This document shows, one piece after another, positions 35,326 to 48,191 of a stretch of DNA of 64,000 bases. The position numbers and the translations under genes are program-made. Source of the stretch: Elysia chlorotica (lineage: Eukaryota > Mollusca > Gastropoda > Plakobranchidae); assembly GCA_003991915.1 (NCBI GenBank), contig RQTK01000324.1, positions 128,459 to 192,458 on the forward strand, in the 5' to 3' direction. The notes beneath the pieces were generated by a model. It saw nothing but the letters and a program-made list of their open reading frames with translations. It searched no databases and was not told the origin of the DNA. Numbering within the stretch: the first letter of the stretch is position 1; every line of letters begins with the position of its first letter.

Positions 35326-36947
35326 TATGCTGATTTGCAAAGCAAATGTATATCTCAATACATTTTAGTAACTTGTATTAGTTGTAATTCCATAAAATAC
35401 AGAAATATGGAGAATAAAAAAATGAAATCTAAACAAGTCTGAAAATACTTTTACAACATACAAATGTTTCTTTGTGTATTCACTTCATTTTAATACTTTG
35501 CTCATTTGTTCTCATAACTTTATTGAATTGCAATAATAATACATAAATATCAATGTTTCAAACCTGTTTGCAGTGAGGAATAATTTGCTCTTCCGATGAC
35601 AAATTCAATTAAAAAAAAATCACTGTTGTATGTTAACTTAAAAACACATTTACTCTTCTTGTTCTGTTTTTTAAAGTAAAAGAACCCCTTCAAAGTGTTT
35701 AGGTGAAAATTTTGTACCAAAGTTTTAGAAGTGTTTTTTGTTTTGCCTTGGCTGCTAAAGAGATATTTAGAATGGTGCTAAGATTGCTTCTACATTGGGA
35801 TTTCTAAACTCTTATCTTTTCATTTATTAAGTGGGCCCAAAGATGTGTTTGCTTTGTTAGAAGTGGTCTATTTTTTAACCCAAACTTCTACAGGGCCTAG
35901 GCGCTTTCAAAATCTAACTTAAAACTTACTGGCTGATAGCCTTTGAAGCAAAGCAACAAATGGCAGTTTTTCTGGGTGTGAAGTTTTGTCAAGTTACTTT
36001 CAACAATAGTCTCTGATGGTTCTATTAAATGATGACCCTTACAATCTTAATTCTACACATATCTATTTTATATATTTACTATGGCCTTAAGTTTGTCCAT
36101 AGAGCAGTCTGGGGTAGAAAGCAGCAAGGGAAGTTACTGTAGAAGAATGTGATATGTTTCACCCAGGTGCTTTAAGAATATTAGTTGGATAAATCAAACA
36201 AGTGTTATATTATATGTGTTGGCAAGGTGAATGAGTTACTAGCGCAGGATATGGCTGAACCTTTCCAGATCAATCTAGTGTGATATTGACTGTCGTTTTG
36301 ATATGTTAAATCCAGCGGGAGCTTCACATCCCTGTATGACAATGGTTGTCTTGGGTCTAGATTAGCCGGATAGCATGTGGTTTAATCCTGATAGCACATA
36401 TTGTTTTTTACCTTTGTCGATATATAGTGGGATTTCCACAGGCCCTTACTGGTTGGATCTGTGTCAGTATAATCTGACCAGCTGAGACAGGAGTCCAAGT
36501 CTCCCTGCTCTGTCTCTGTTTGGGGGACATAAAATCATTAGACGTTTATTTGCGGGTCTGTCCAAAATATATAGCCTATATTGTGCTAGTGTTGGACGCT
36601 AAGCAACAAATACACAAACTTTGTAGGCCCCCCTTTTTTTAATTGGCCAAAATATATATTTGAAAGATACATACAATATTAAAGGAGGAATTATTAAACT
36701 TTCAAAGAAAAAAAAAGCGTTTAAGTGAAATTTAAAAACAATACTTGGGATCTTTTCGACCCCCATCCTAATATTAATAACGCTTCTGTTTCACACACCC
36801 CAGGTTCCTGGCTGAACGCCGGGAGACCAACAAGCCACGGTTGAAGCAGCAGAGCCCACCACAGTCGTTCCTCGAAGCTGATTGGTCTGACATGGGCGAG
36901 GATCACAGACTTCCGCCCGAGGTGCTATACATGCTCCGCAGCGTCAG
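32561..36947 (+). CDS. PNPLA6: PNPLA6/7 N-terminal exons, including a 27-nt microexon
   Basis: Exons 32561-32639 ([19 protein letters not shown]), 33181-33272 ([20 protein letters not shown]), 34966-34992 (SRLMLEEED) and 36804-36947 ([16 protein letters not shown] to [13 protein letters not shown]). The first matches the basic stretch just after the membrane anchor in human PNPLA6. The last matches HLPSEVLYMLKNVR, which leads into the first nucleotide-binding-like domain. The first exon starts in phase 2, so at least one upstream coding exon is required. The microexon has CCAG and GTAACT borders and is flanked by phase 2 on both sides, so it can be included or skipped without changing frame. 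Confidence 0.88.
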
Positions 36948-39900
36948 GTGAGGCAGGAAGAAACGTTGACACTAGTTACCTGTAATTTTATGTATTTTCT
37001 ATTTTAAACAGTTGGGAAGTCAAGTTAAATCATGTCAATGGGTGTCTTGTGATTCAAATTATGTTTATTTAAACCTTAAATATTAGTAAAAAAAATATGG
37101 ATCCAATTGGCATCATTAAAAAAAAATCGGCTATGGTTCACTGCATCAAATAATCAACAGTAAAACAACCAGAGTAAATCAGACACACGTCAAAATTTGA
37201 TTTCTTGAGTTATTCACAGTCCATTAAGAAGTATCAAACGCACTATAATAGGACGACAAAATTATATATACAACAACCAGAGATATAATTCTTTTTGTTT
37301 GAAAATAAAAAAAATGTTCAATACAGAGTAGTTTTCATATGTTAAGGTGGCTCTAGCTCTAAACTTATATCAATGACCTGTGGCTGATTCACTCTGGTTG
37401 CCTCACTAACTCTCTCTGCAAACCACTCAGGGTGTTTGGACACCTGGAGAAGCCTTTTTTCCTGGAGCTGTGCCGCTTCATGGAGACCATCACGCTGAGG
37501 TCGGGGAACTACCTGTTTAAGATCGGAGACCCAGACGACAGCATCTTTGTGGTGCAGGACGGACTCCTGGAGGTTTTCATCACTGACTCGGTACGGCCAG
37601 ACGTATATAAATATATGTAACGTATATATCACCATCATCATCATGTGCTGTGCTTTATAGCGTAGGCGATCATGTCCTTCCACACCGTTCGATCACCTGT
37701 TGTCTTCAGCACTGCCATCATGTTCACCGCATTCAGCCACAAAAGTAGGCTGTCTAGTAGCTTTTCTCTCTGTCTTCCTCTGCTCCTTTTCCCTTCAAAC
37801 ATTCCTGTCATGAAGAGGTGTTTGGGTTTTCTCCTCTCATAGCATGCCCTATAAATGAAGACTGATGTTTTCATATTTTATTAATAAGAGATTTTCCTTA
37901 GTCTGCCTCCTTTGAGACAGTTCGTTAGACTTCTTTGCTGTCCAAGGTATACAAAGCATTCGCCTAAGAAATCACATCTCTACGGTCTCAAGTTTTTCCT
38001 GTGCTTGTTTAGATACTGTCCAAGCTTCGCACCCATACATTAAAATGGGTTATAGCATTATAGGACCTTTTTTCTTTATTCCTTGGATAGATGCTTGTTG
38101 TAAAAACCTGTTTCATCTTTACCTGGGCTATTCTAGACAATACTTTTGTGTTGTTTAGGCCGTCGTTTGTGATTTGAGTTCCAAGGTATTTGAAAGTTTC
38201 ACACTGCTTCAGCTTAGTGCTGCTGATGTAAATATTGCTTTGTGCTGTCTTGTTTTTAAAACTATAACCATGACTTCTGTTTTCTTACGGTTTAACTCGA
38301 GACCTTCCTTTTGACTTTCAACCTCTACAATTTCGAGAAGATTTAAGTCCCTTAAACCTCTATGGTATTAATTAAGTCCAAGATTTTTCTTTCCAGCATT
38401 AAATCTTTCTATTAAAAAAAAAAACTTTCACAATTTTTCAACCATGAACCTTATTTAATTTGCAATTCACTTTTAGAGACCCTTAATTTCATTAAACTTT
38501 TAATAAATTCATAATTCAGGTATTGTCTATTTATTTAATACTAATTAAGATATACTGTATAACTCAGTTAGTATAAGACTAAAATATGGTGGATGTGAAA
38601 AACAGATAACATCATTAAATTACTACTTTGTAAATAGCTTGTCCCTCTAAATATGTAGCAAAACATGAGTTAAAAATTAATCTCAATAAATTATGTGCAG
38701 TTATTTCTTTCCTCTATAAAACTAAAAGTTGTAGGAATCTAGTAATTCGAACCAGAATTTGAACTCGATTAAATCAAGCTTTAAACTTGAAACCTCTTTC
38801 ATGCTAAAGAAATGAAATTAATATAGCTTGTGCTAGTATAGGATGTGTGAGAGGAATAGTCCAAGCGAAAACAGCACTATTTTTTTTTAGTACTCAAAGA
38901 CTTTTAGTTTGACGAAAATTAGCCAGGTGTATTATTAAGTTACAGTATATATAATTAAAACATTTTATATCTTTATCTCACTTTCCCTCTCTCTCTTTCT
39001 TTTTCTCCTTCCACCCCCCTCCCCCCTCTCTCTCTCCTTCTGTGCAGGATGGCACTGAGCACCTTGTCAAGGAGGTTGCCACGGGCAACAGCATCCACAG
39101 TCTCCTCTCCATCCTGGATGTCCTCACGGTAAACACTGGCAATTCTGTATTGTTTCTTGGTTATTTAAAAAAAAATAATTATGAGTGTTCTCTGAAGAGC
39201 TCCTCTCCAAAAATAGGCTTAACAGTATGGAGGGATTCTTTAAAAAATCAATTATAGAAAGATTTCAAGATAGAACCAATGTTGTATACTTCCTATAAAG
39301 TGGTCATACCAACAAAGTCACAAGGTCTCAGGTATTTCATTCTTTTTTTTTCTCAACTTAAAAAAAACGTTTTGTCAAACATTAGTTACTGAGTTTCTGA
39401 AAGAAAGAAAGAACATTTTGTCAAACGATTTATAACTCTTCCATTCTTTTGTAGTATTAGTTCCTTTCCAACATATCGCCATCGTTGTGTTTTGTCAAGA
39501 GTTTTTGGAGTTAACACCAAGTTTTCAATACTTTTTCCTTTCCAACATCACATCCTGTTGTAGGGTCACCCAGGAACATTCCGCAGTGTGTCAGCGCGGG
39601 CTGTGACGGACACGACAATCCTACGGCTGCCTGCGCACGCCTTCAAGTCCATGTTTGAGAAATTCAACGAGTCTGCTGTCAAAGTGGTGCAGGTACGGAT
39701 CATGATCCGCATGCTGCTCTATGTCAGGCGTAATACCAAAATGTTAATTTTGGCAATATATTGTAAAGATTATAGTTTAAAAAAACATTCTGAAATTTCA
39801 CAGGCATAGGCAGTTAAAGTATAAAATGGCAGAACCATAGGTTGTGATATATATTTATATTGACGATATCACAGAAAAGATACACATATGCAAGGACAAT

Positions 39901-42900
39901 GAACTTACCAGTCACAAATCAAGGGATTAAATTATTGACTTTAAAATGAAATTTCCAACTCAAACCATGCGATAGGTAATTATTTGGTACTGAAATTTAA
40001 AACATTCAAAACCAGATTTTCAGATTCTTAAACTGGAGGTATAACATGTCTATTTTCTTTTTTTTCCAAACAAAAATTGGGATGTAAGCGAGGTTCATTT
40101 TGTGAAGTCTGCCATATATCTTGTTAGCCCCTTTGTGATTTTAATGAGGAACAGTACTTGTCTCAGTTGAAAGTAAACTTAGTTAATTTGAGAGTATGTA
40201 AATTTGTCTCTCTAAATATGTACAGTACTAGAGTAAGCCACATTAATTTTGTTTACTTTCACAAAGCAGGCTTAATAGTTGCAATTTTTCCTAAAGAGAT
40301 CAGCTAGGTTTATGTTTTTATGAGCTCTTCCTCTGATTCTTATTACTCAATTCCTATGAATGTTGTAGAGGAAATATTACCAAACAGAACTATTTTAGAT
40401 ATGTAACTTATGAATGGCTCATCTATGACTTACACTAATACATGTGTAAAGGGGTGAGAAAACGCAGGTATTTGTTTGAATATTATCTTTTATGTGGTGG
40501 GAATACTTTAAAATTAAAAAAGTAATTTTTTAAAACTTTTTACTTAAAGCATTCCATTGCAACATTTTGTCAAGATCCACATCCTGTGTGCTACGCTCAC
40601 TAATTCTTGTTTTTTCCTACTCCTTAGATCATCATGGTTCGACTACAGCGTGTGACCTTCTCAGCTCTCCATAACTATCTGGGGCTTAGCAAGGAGTTGT
40701 TGAAACCTGTAAGCCAAAGTCTGTTTGATGTCTTTTTAGCATCCATCCTAAGTAAACATGCTATGTTGCAGATGAATCCCAAAGCTAAAATTTGACAATT
40801 GGACTTGATTGTGGATACCAAGCTACTGTCTCAACAAGTCCTTGTATCCCCGCACTGTCTCTAACATAAAATTGTCAGATGTTAGTCTTAGGAGCAGTCT
40901 GCAATATAAGTTTGAATAAGTCAAAACTAAAATATTTTCTGTCCTATAGCCGATGTTACCTTTTCTTTCTTTTCTTTAAAAGTACATACTGATTTTGTTT
41001 TCAGCTGTCTAGTGAAGGGAGTGCAGACAATATTAATTTGCACTTGACTGATTTATCCATATTTTTTTTAAACCCCCTATTTACACTATGTGAAAAATTA
41101 AGTCATTGTTTTTTATGAGTTGATTTCATTCAAATAACTCAGTCTTTCAAAAGAACCTTGTTCACGGGGTAAGAAATCACCCAAGTTTTATTGTTTTTAA
41201 ATTGAAATAATTGTAATGGCATTTTTGTTGTTGCAATTTGTGTGTCGACGCCGCAGTCAAAATTATTGGAATGATTTTTTTCTTCAAAATATAAAATAGT
41301 GTTTTTAATGTGTTTTAGTATGTCAGTTATGTAGAATACGCCAATCTTAAACCTAGATCTATGATAATGACTTGGTTTTCAATTGCCTCAACCCAGCCAT
41401 TCATTCCCAGTAACACCCATGTGTTTGGTATGATAACAACCAGCATTTTATAGACTGCACTCTGGTTGGTTAAAATTAAGTATCTGGAGTATTCCTAGCT
41501 ATTAAAAACCGTTATTTTTAACACCATCCCTGCTAACATCGAGAGTCTCGGATGAAAAAAAAAGATTGAAAAGTTGGGCTGCTCTCGATGTTGATAGTTA
41601 ACATCAAGTTAAACTCTTTTGAGTTGTAGATCTAATCTAGGAATGGTTTGGGATAAATGTATATTTTTCTAACTTCAAATAGATCCTCAAATAATGTTGG
41701 GTAAAATCTAATAGCAATCACACCGAAAGACCATAGAGCAGACCATGAAATCAACCCACTTGACCTTAAATATCTGCTCGTTGCATTATTTTAGTATAGA
41801 TTAGTGGTGCAAACTTATGATAAGTGTACAAAACCGTACACATTATAAGTTTAAACTAATATAATATGATAGAAAAATAGTTTACTATTTGAAACAACAC
41901 AGTAATATAGCATAAAAACGGCCGTTGCTAAGCATTCATTAAAATTTTTATGCCACCGAACTTCAACTGAGTTTTTCTCGCATTTATAAAATCCGACCCT
42001 CACCTAAAGCTGTTCTTGATATAGTATTCATATAGCTATGACTTCATAAAAAAATTACATTTTGAAACTTTTTTCACTACTTAAAAGCTTAGATATCTGT
42101 CTTTCTAGTGGTATCAACATGTCAAGATGTAAAAATGCAGCAAAACTTCTCATTTTGTGATGTTGTGACACATTTTATGTATAACTAATATAATATGATA
42201 GAAAAATAGTTTACTATTTGAAACAACACAGTAATATAGCATAAAAACGGCCGTTGCTAAGCATTCATTAAAATTTTTATGCCACCGAACTTCAACTGAG
42301 TTTTTCTCGCATTTATGAAATCCGACCCGCACCTAAAGCTGTTCTTGATATAGTATTCATATAGCTATGACTTCATAAAAAAATTACATTTTGAAACTTT
42401 TTTCACTACTTAAAAGCTTAGATATCTGTCTTTCTAGTGGTATCAATATCATATGTCAAGATGTAAAAATGCAGCAAAACTTCTCATTTTGTGATGTTGT
42501 GACACATTTTATGTATTCCTCTTTTCAAAATGTATATTTTATTCCTCCGATATCCATCTTGATTACTGAAAAATGGTGGCCCAAAAACCCCTTGGCTTAG
42601 GGAGAAGGGTGAAAAATACTATGTGCAATAAGATTTAAAAGGAGAGCCAACAGTTACTCGGATCAGAAACACCTTCCTTCCATCTTCACACTTGTATCTA
42701 CAGGAGTGCGGCCAGACAGACTTGAAAGGGCTGAACATCCACCTCCTCAATCGGCAGTGTAGCAACCCGGGGTCCGGCAGCCCGACCAAGGTCTTGACCT
42801 CCAACCCCCTGGCCGCGGTGTCTGAATCCTCGTCCTCGACCACCATTAGTGCCCAGACGGCCGTGACAACGATGAAAGATGACTGGGGCGTATCTCCGGC

Positions 42901-43849
42901 AATGACAGAATCTGGGGAGCGGCTGGCTAGTGAAGGGAGCGCAGACAAGTTTCTTACCCCTCCCAGTCAGCAGGGGAACGTTCCCAGGAAGAGCAACGGT
43001 AGACAACTCTCATTCTCTCTCTCGCTCTCAATCTCTCTCTGTCTTTTTTTGTGTGTGTGTGTGGGTGTGTGTTTGTATTGCCTGGTTTTATCTTTTCATG
43101 CTATGCAGGTGCCCACCGTTTGACTGTGCGCATTTTTAGGGGTAACTTTTCAAAACTTTATTTTATCGCGCAGATTAAAACACGCAAATCAAACCATTGT
43201 TTTATCTTTATTAGATATTTATCCAAATAGAAACATATCAGAAGAATCAAGTTTTATATGGATAGGTTTATCCTGTCTAATGCTATAATGACTTTAATTG
43301 GTTAATGGAAATCTGGAATAATTATCATGAGTGTTATTTTCAGTTTAAGTTTTTAAGTACTTTGTAACATAAGAGAACTTATGTTTTTGTTTCAACAGAA
43401 TTGTATATTCTTTTAGTTTACAAAGATTTAAACTTTGTGTGCTACACGTGGACAGCTAAAATGTAGTATTGTATTTTGTTGTAAGCGTGCAATAAAGTTA
43501 GTAAAGTATATTCTGATATCATACCTTTAACATAGTATAAATAAGGTAAAACGAAACATCGACACAGATTTTTTCAATTTTCTAAGTATTTTTATAATAC
43601 ATGGTCATTATCAATTGTCCATATGTTGGAAACTATTGAAAGCCAGTCACGACAAAATATCCTGATGTTTTTTTTCCTCAATTGAGTGGCAGCTGTGTTT
43701 GCGAAGTGCATATTTTATTGCCTAAATGAACAATGCAAAGTACTTTGGGATTTTTTTTACAAGGGGAGGTGCTTAAAAATAAAGGTTTGTTTTATAATTA
43801 TTATTATTGTTATTATTTTATTATTATTATTATTGTTATTTTTATTACG

Positions 43850-43913
<64 letters not shown>

Positions 43914-46900
43914 GTCTACGTGTCAATGAAAACATCAATAATGACATCGATCTCTGTATCCCTATCCTGACTCTATTTAACTTTATTATTGGAGCAGCCA
44001 GCATGCTGATGGGTGAGACGAGTGACCAGTTGTCAGACTTTGACCAGGCTTTGATGCGGGCTCGGGTCTCCATCACTGACGACAAGAGCATCGTGCTGAG
44101 TGGGTCACCTCCCAGAGCCAGGCGCTGGTCAACTGATGTGAGTCTGGCTGTAGGGAATGTGGATTTACTTACACATATATATGTAACTTAGCTTGAAGTC
44201 AAGAGCTCTACTTATGTTTTAATATGTGTCAATGGATTTTATAGTGGGCATTTTTGTATGTTTTTCCCATAAAGACTTTGAAACGCTTTTAAAGTGGAGA
44301 TTGTTTTATGATTCCCCAGCCCTCTGGACAAGTGGCTTCATACCGAGCGCGCCAGCTTCCCGATGAAAGTCATATACTGAGCCTAGCTGCAAAAGATCTA
44401 GTACAGATTCTCGGACTAAATAATAATAATAAAAAAACAATTTTCTTCCACTGTTCAGGAAATTGCACAAGTTCACATTTTTTTGGATGTTGATAATGTT
44501 GTGTTTCAATTTTTAAATGATTTTTGTGAAAGTAGAAGCTAATATTTTAACATAATCCAAACCTTTTTAAAATATCTCATATTAGATCAAATTACTCAAT
44601 TACTAATAGAAACTATAACAAATTTCAATTGATTTTGATAAAATAGTTTAGTCTTCGAAACCAAGAAAAAAATTGGTTCAATTATTTTCATTATGTTGCT
44701 TTTTTTTCTTTCTCTCCTATTGAGCCATGGGCCATTCTAATGTGAAATATATAGAGAGGGAATGCTTTGTATTTACCTTTCTGTCATAAGGATAAAGTCT
44801 ATGTTAAATGAAAAATAATGTAACCCGATTTCATTGCCATTAAGTTGGTGGCTGACCATTTTAAGTTACCCCTATGTTTAAATTAAACTTGATTTGTAGT
44901 GTTTCAAGAATCGTGATCTACAGTGATGCCAGTTTTCCATAAATTTAATGATTTTAGGTATTAAAAAAAGGTTAGCAAGTTGATGTTTTTCTTATGTTTT
45001 GTGATTCGATATGCAATGCTCTTTTATGCAAAAAGGTTCAATAAGAAATAATGATCCAGTTGGCATCATTGGGTCTAGCCATTTCATACATATTTTTACT
45101 AATTTTAGTTACCTCTGCATCTAAATTGAACTTGAAATGTTTGTAGTGTTCCAAGCATTGTGATCTAGCCATTCTGTACGGTTTTCTTGCTGTGTTCCTC
45201 ACCAGGACCCCAATCTGCTGAAGGACCGACTCACCGTGAAGAAAGTCAGAGCCGGGGCGATCTTCTGCAAGCAGGGAGATCAGGTGAACAGGGGTAGAAA
45301 AAATTTTAAATAAAAAAAACATAAACACATCTTGGGGCGAACTGGCACAAGTATTAAAGCGTTGGTATTTCCATGGTTTGGAACCCATGATTGATAAAAA
45401 ATTCATTTTTCAATTCGTCCCGTACTGGTTGGATAGGTGTTAGCATAATGCGACCGGCTGAGACAGAGGGCACTGTGCAGCAGCATGAAAAATTGTCAGA
45501 TGTTAGTCGTAGAACCCTTCCACAATTTATCCAATATAGACGATAGATGCACCACAACAATTTAACCCAACCCCACCTAAGCCACTGCAGCCCAAGTAAG
45601 TCTCTGCCCCTGAGAGAAGGGAATTAACCCTGTTCAAAAACAGACACATATTTCAAAAAAGAATATTGCAAGTGAACTAACTAAACAGGATGAAATTTTG
45701 ATATGAAGTGGAATTTTTTTTTATTTTTTTTTAGATATTTTTAATTTTTATTGCTGGTGGGTTACTGTGACACCAGAATCTAGTTTTGGGCTTACAAATT
45801 CATCAAACTCAAATTTCTGGGTCTATCATTCACTCGAACTCCAACATAGATCTATATTTACACTCCACTTATCAGATGGGCCTTGCTCCGATTCTGAGTC
45901 CTCCCCTCACTAAAAATTGGACTCTACCACCATCTCATCATCAACTTCTCACTCCCAATCATTTTCTTCTTTGTTTCATTCAGTAGATGACCTATAGAAC
46001 TGGAAGTTTGGACCTAGAGTTGTGCTTAATATTGCTTAAAATAGAGGGAAAAATTGTTGAAGTTTGAAGCTCATTTTTTAGATCTAATGCTAGGCTAAAA
46101 ACGAAACTAAAAAAAGCCAAACCAAGCTTGAAGTGTCTTTTAAACATAATTGAGGTTTACAGGAGATTTCTTGTGATGTTTACGGAAGTACTAAGTAATG
46201 GAAGTAAACACATAGAAAGCGAAACTAAACGGGCGATGACGGGCGGTATACGTACATAACATAGTGGTCCATGAGTTAAAACTCTAACACACCTTTCATG
46301 AACGGTTCATTAATTTATATTCAAATATGAGGTCTAGGGCTTTTCTATAACACTAAAACTGCCTAGTTCATCTCTGGAATGTATTGCTTGAGTCTTTGAA
46401 ACTAAAGAGTTTATTTTGAAAATATGGTAATTTACTTGAATAAAAAAAAAAGGCATTACAAATTTTAACATTAATGGAAAAAGGCATATACCTGCCATTT
46501 AAAATATTTGACAATTGTTAAAACAGGCAAGTTAAGTGTTAGGAGATCTTGAGCACTGTCTAAATGGAGCTATGAATGTATGAATATAAACACCTTCTCG
46601 TCAGATTAACTTCATGTATTCTGGCCTCTAACCCTTTTACATTTTTGCCCCAGCCTCATAGACCCTGCTTGCTGTTAATTTGATGATAATATAAACAATG
46701 CCTCTTGCAAAACATTTTTAACCTTCATAAAGCTTTGATATCGAAAAAAGTAATTGTTTTTTTTTCTTTACTCAGGACACAAGCTTGTTTTTCCTTGTGA
46801 AAGGATCAGTTAGTGTTGTACAGAACGTCGTGGGGGAATCCTCTAAGGAGGTAAGAGCTGTTTCTTTTGTTTGTTTTTGACAAGACTTTTGGGATTTTAA

Positions 46901-48141
46901 ATTTTTTGCCACTATATGTTGAAAAGAATCTAAAAACGAAAACTAAATTAGCATTGTTTCTTACCTTGTCTTTCTTTTTTTACTTAGTCTTTGTTAAACG
47001 CTTATACCTTTTTGCATTTTTTTAAAGATATGACAAATATATTTTTTTGCCATTCCAGTACTATGTTATCTCAGTTCTGTTAGACCGTATCTCATTTCTA
47101 ATATATTAAAGATGAAGGATATTTTAGCAATGAGGTGACAACTAGGGTACTTATATAAAAAAAACATAAAAAGAACGACTATTAGACTTGTTAACTTCGT
47201 CAATGAATTATATATACAGTTCTTGCTTCTCCTGAAGTAAATAGTTTTTTTTTCTTATTTTGAAATTACACTTGTAGTTTATATATAGCCACCTTTATAA
47301 CTTGTGCGTCATCCCCTCTTGCTTTTCTGTCTCAGGCCCTGATGTACCATGTGGAGCCAGGGGAGATAATCGATGTGTTGGCTGTTCTCACGGGAGAACC
47401 TTCGTTCTTCACGATGCGCGGCAAGACGGATGCCATTATGGTGGTCATCTCAAAACTAGACTTTTACCAGTGAGGGATGGTTTATATTTTTTTTTAACAG
47501 GAATCATTTGTAACCACACTTTATACTCCTTACTTAACTAAACTAGATTTTGTATAGCTGTGGCAATACAGAAAATAGTTGTATCCACATTTAACTAAAC
47601 TGGACTTTCACAAGTGAGGGATAGCTTTATATATACAGAAATCAGTTGCAACTACAGTTCAGACACTTAGCTTAAACTAAACAGGATTTTTACCCGTGAA
47701 GGATTGTTAATGTTTATGCAGAATTCTGTTGTAACAACAGTTAATTGAAAAGAAAAATACTATGCAGTACAGGGCAGAAATGATTAAAAAGTGTTTAATT
47801 GTTTCCTCAGGATTATGAGAAGTGAGCCTTTCATCGTCCTGAATGTGGCCCATCAAACTGTCAAGCGGATGTCCAACTTTGTGCGCCAGATTGACTTTGC
47901 TCTTGACTGGCAGATGCTGGAAGCGGGAAAAGCTCTCTTTAGGTGAGGTCTACATTTTGGGATACTGAATTTCTTCTGGACAAAAGACTCATTAATGTTT
48001 GACTAGTGAATGTTATTTAAAGTGTTTGCAATTACTAAATATACCGTAGAATACAATTCTAATTGTTTTTAATAATGTTTTTATTATTATGATTATGATA
48101 ATTGTTGTTGATTATTATTATTATTATTATTACTACTACTA

Positions 48142-48191
<50 letters not shown>

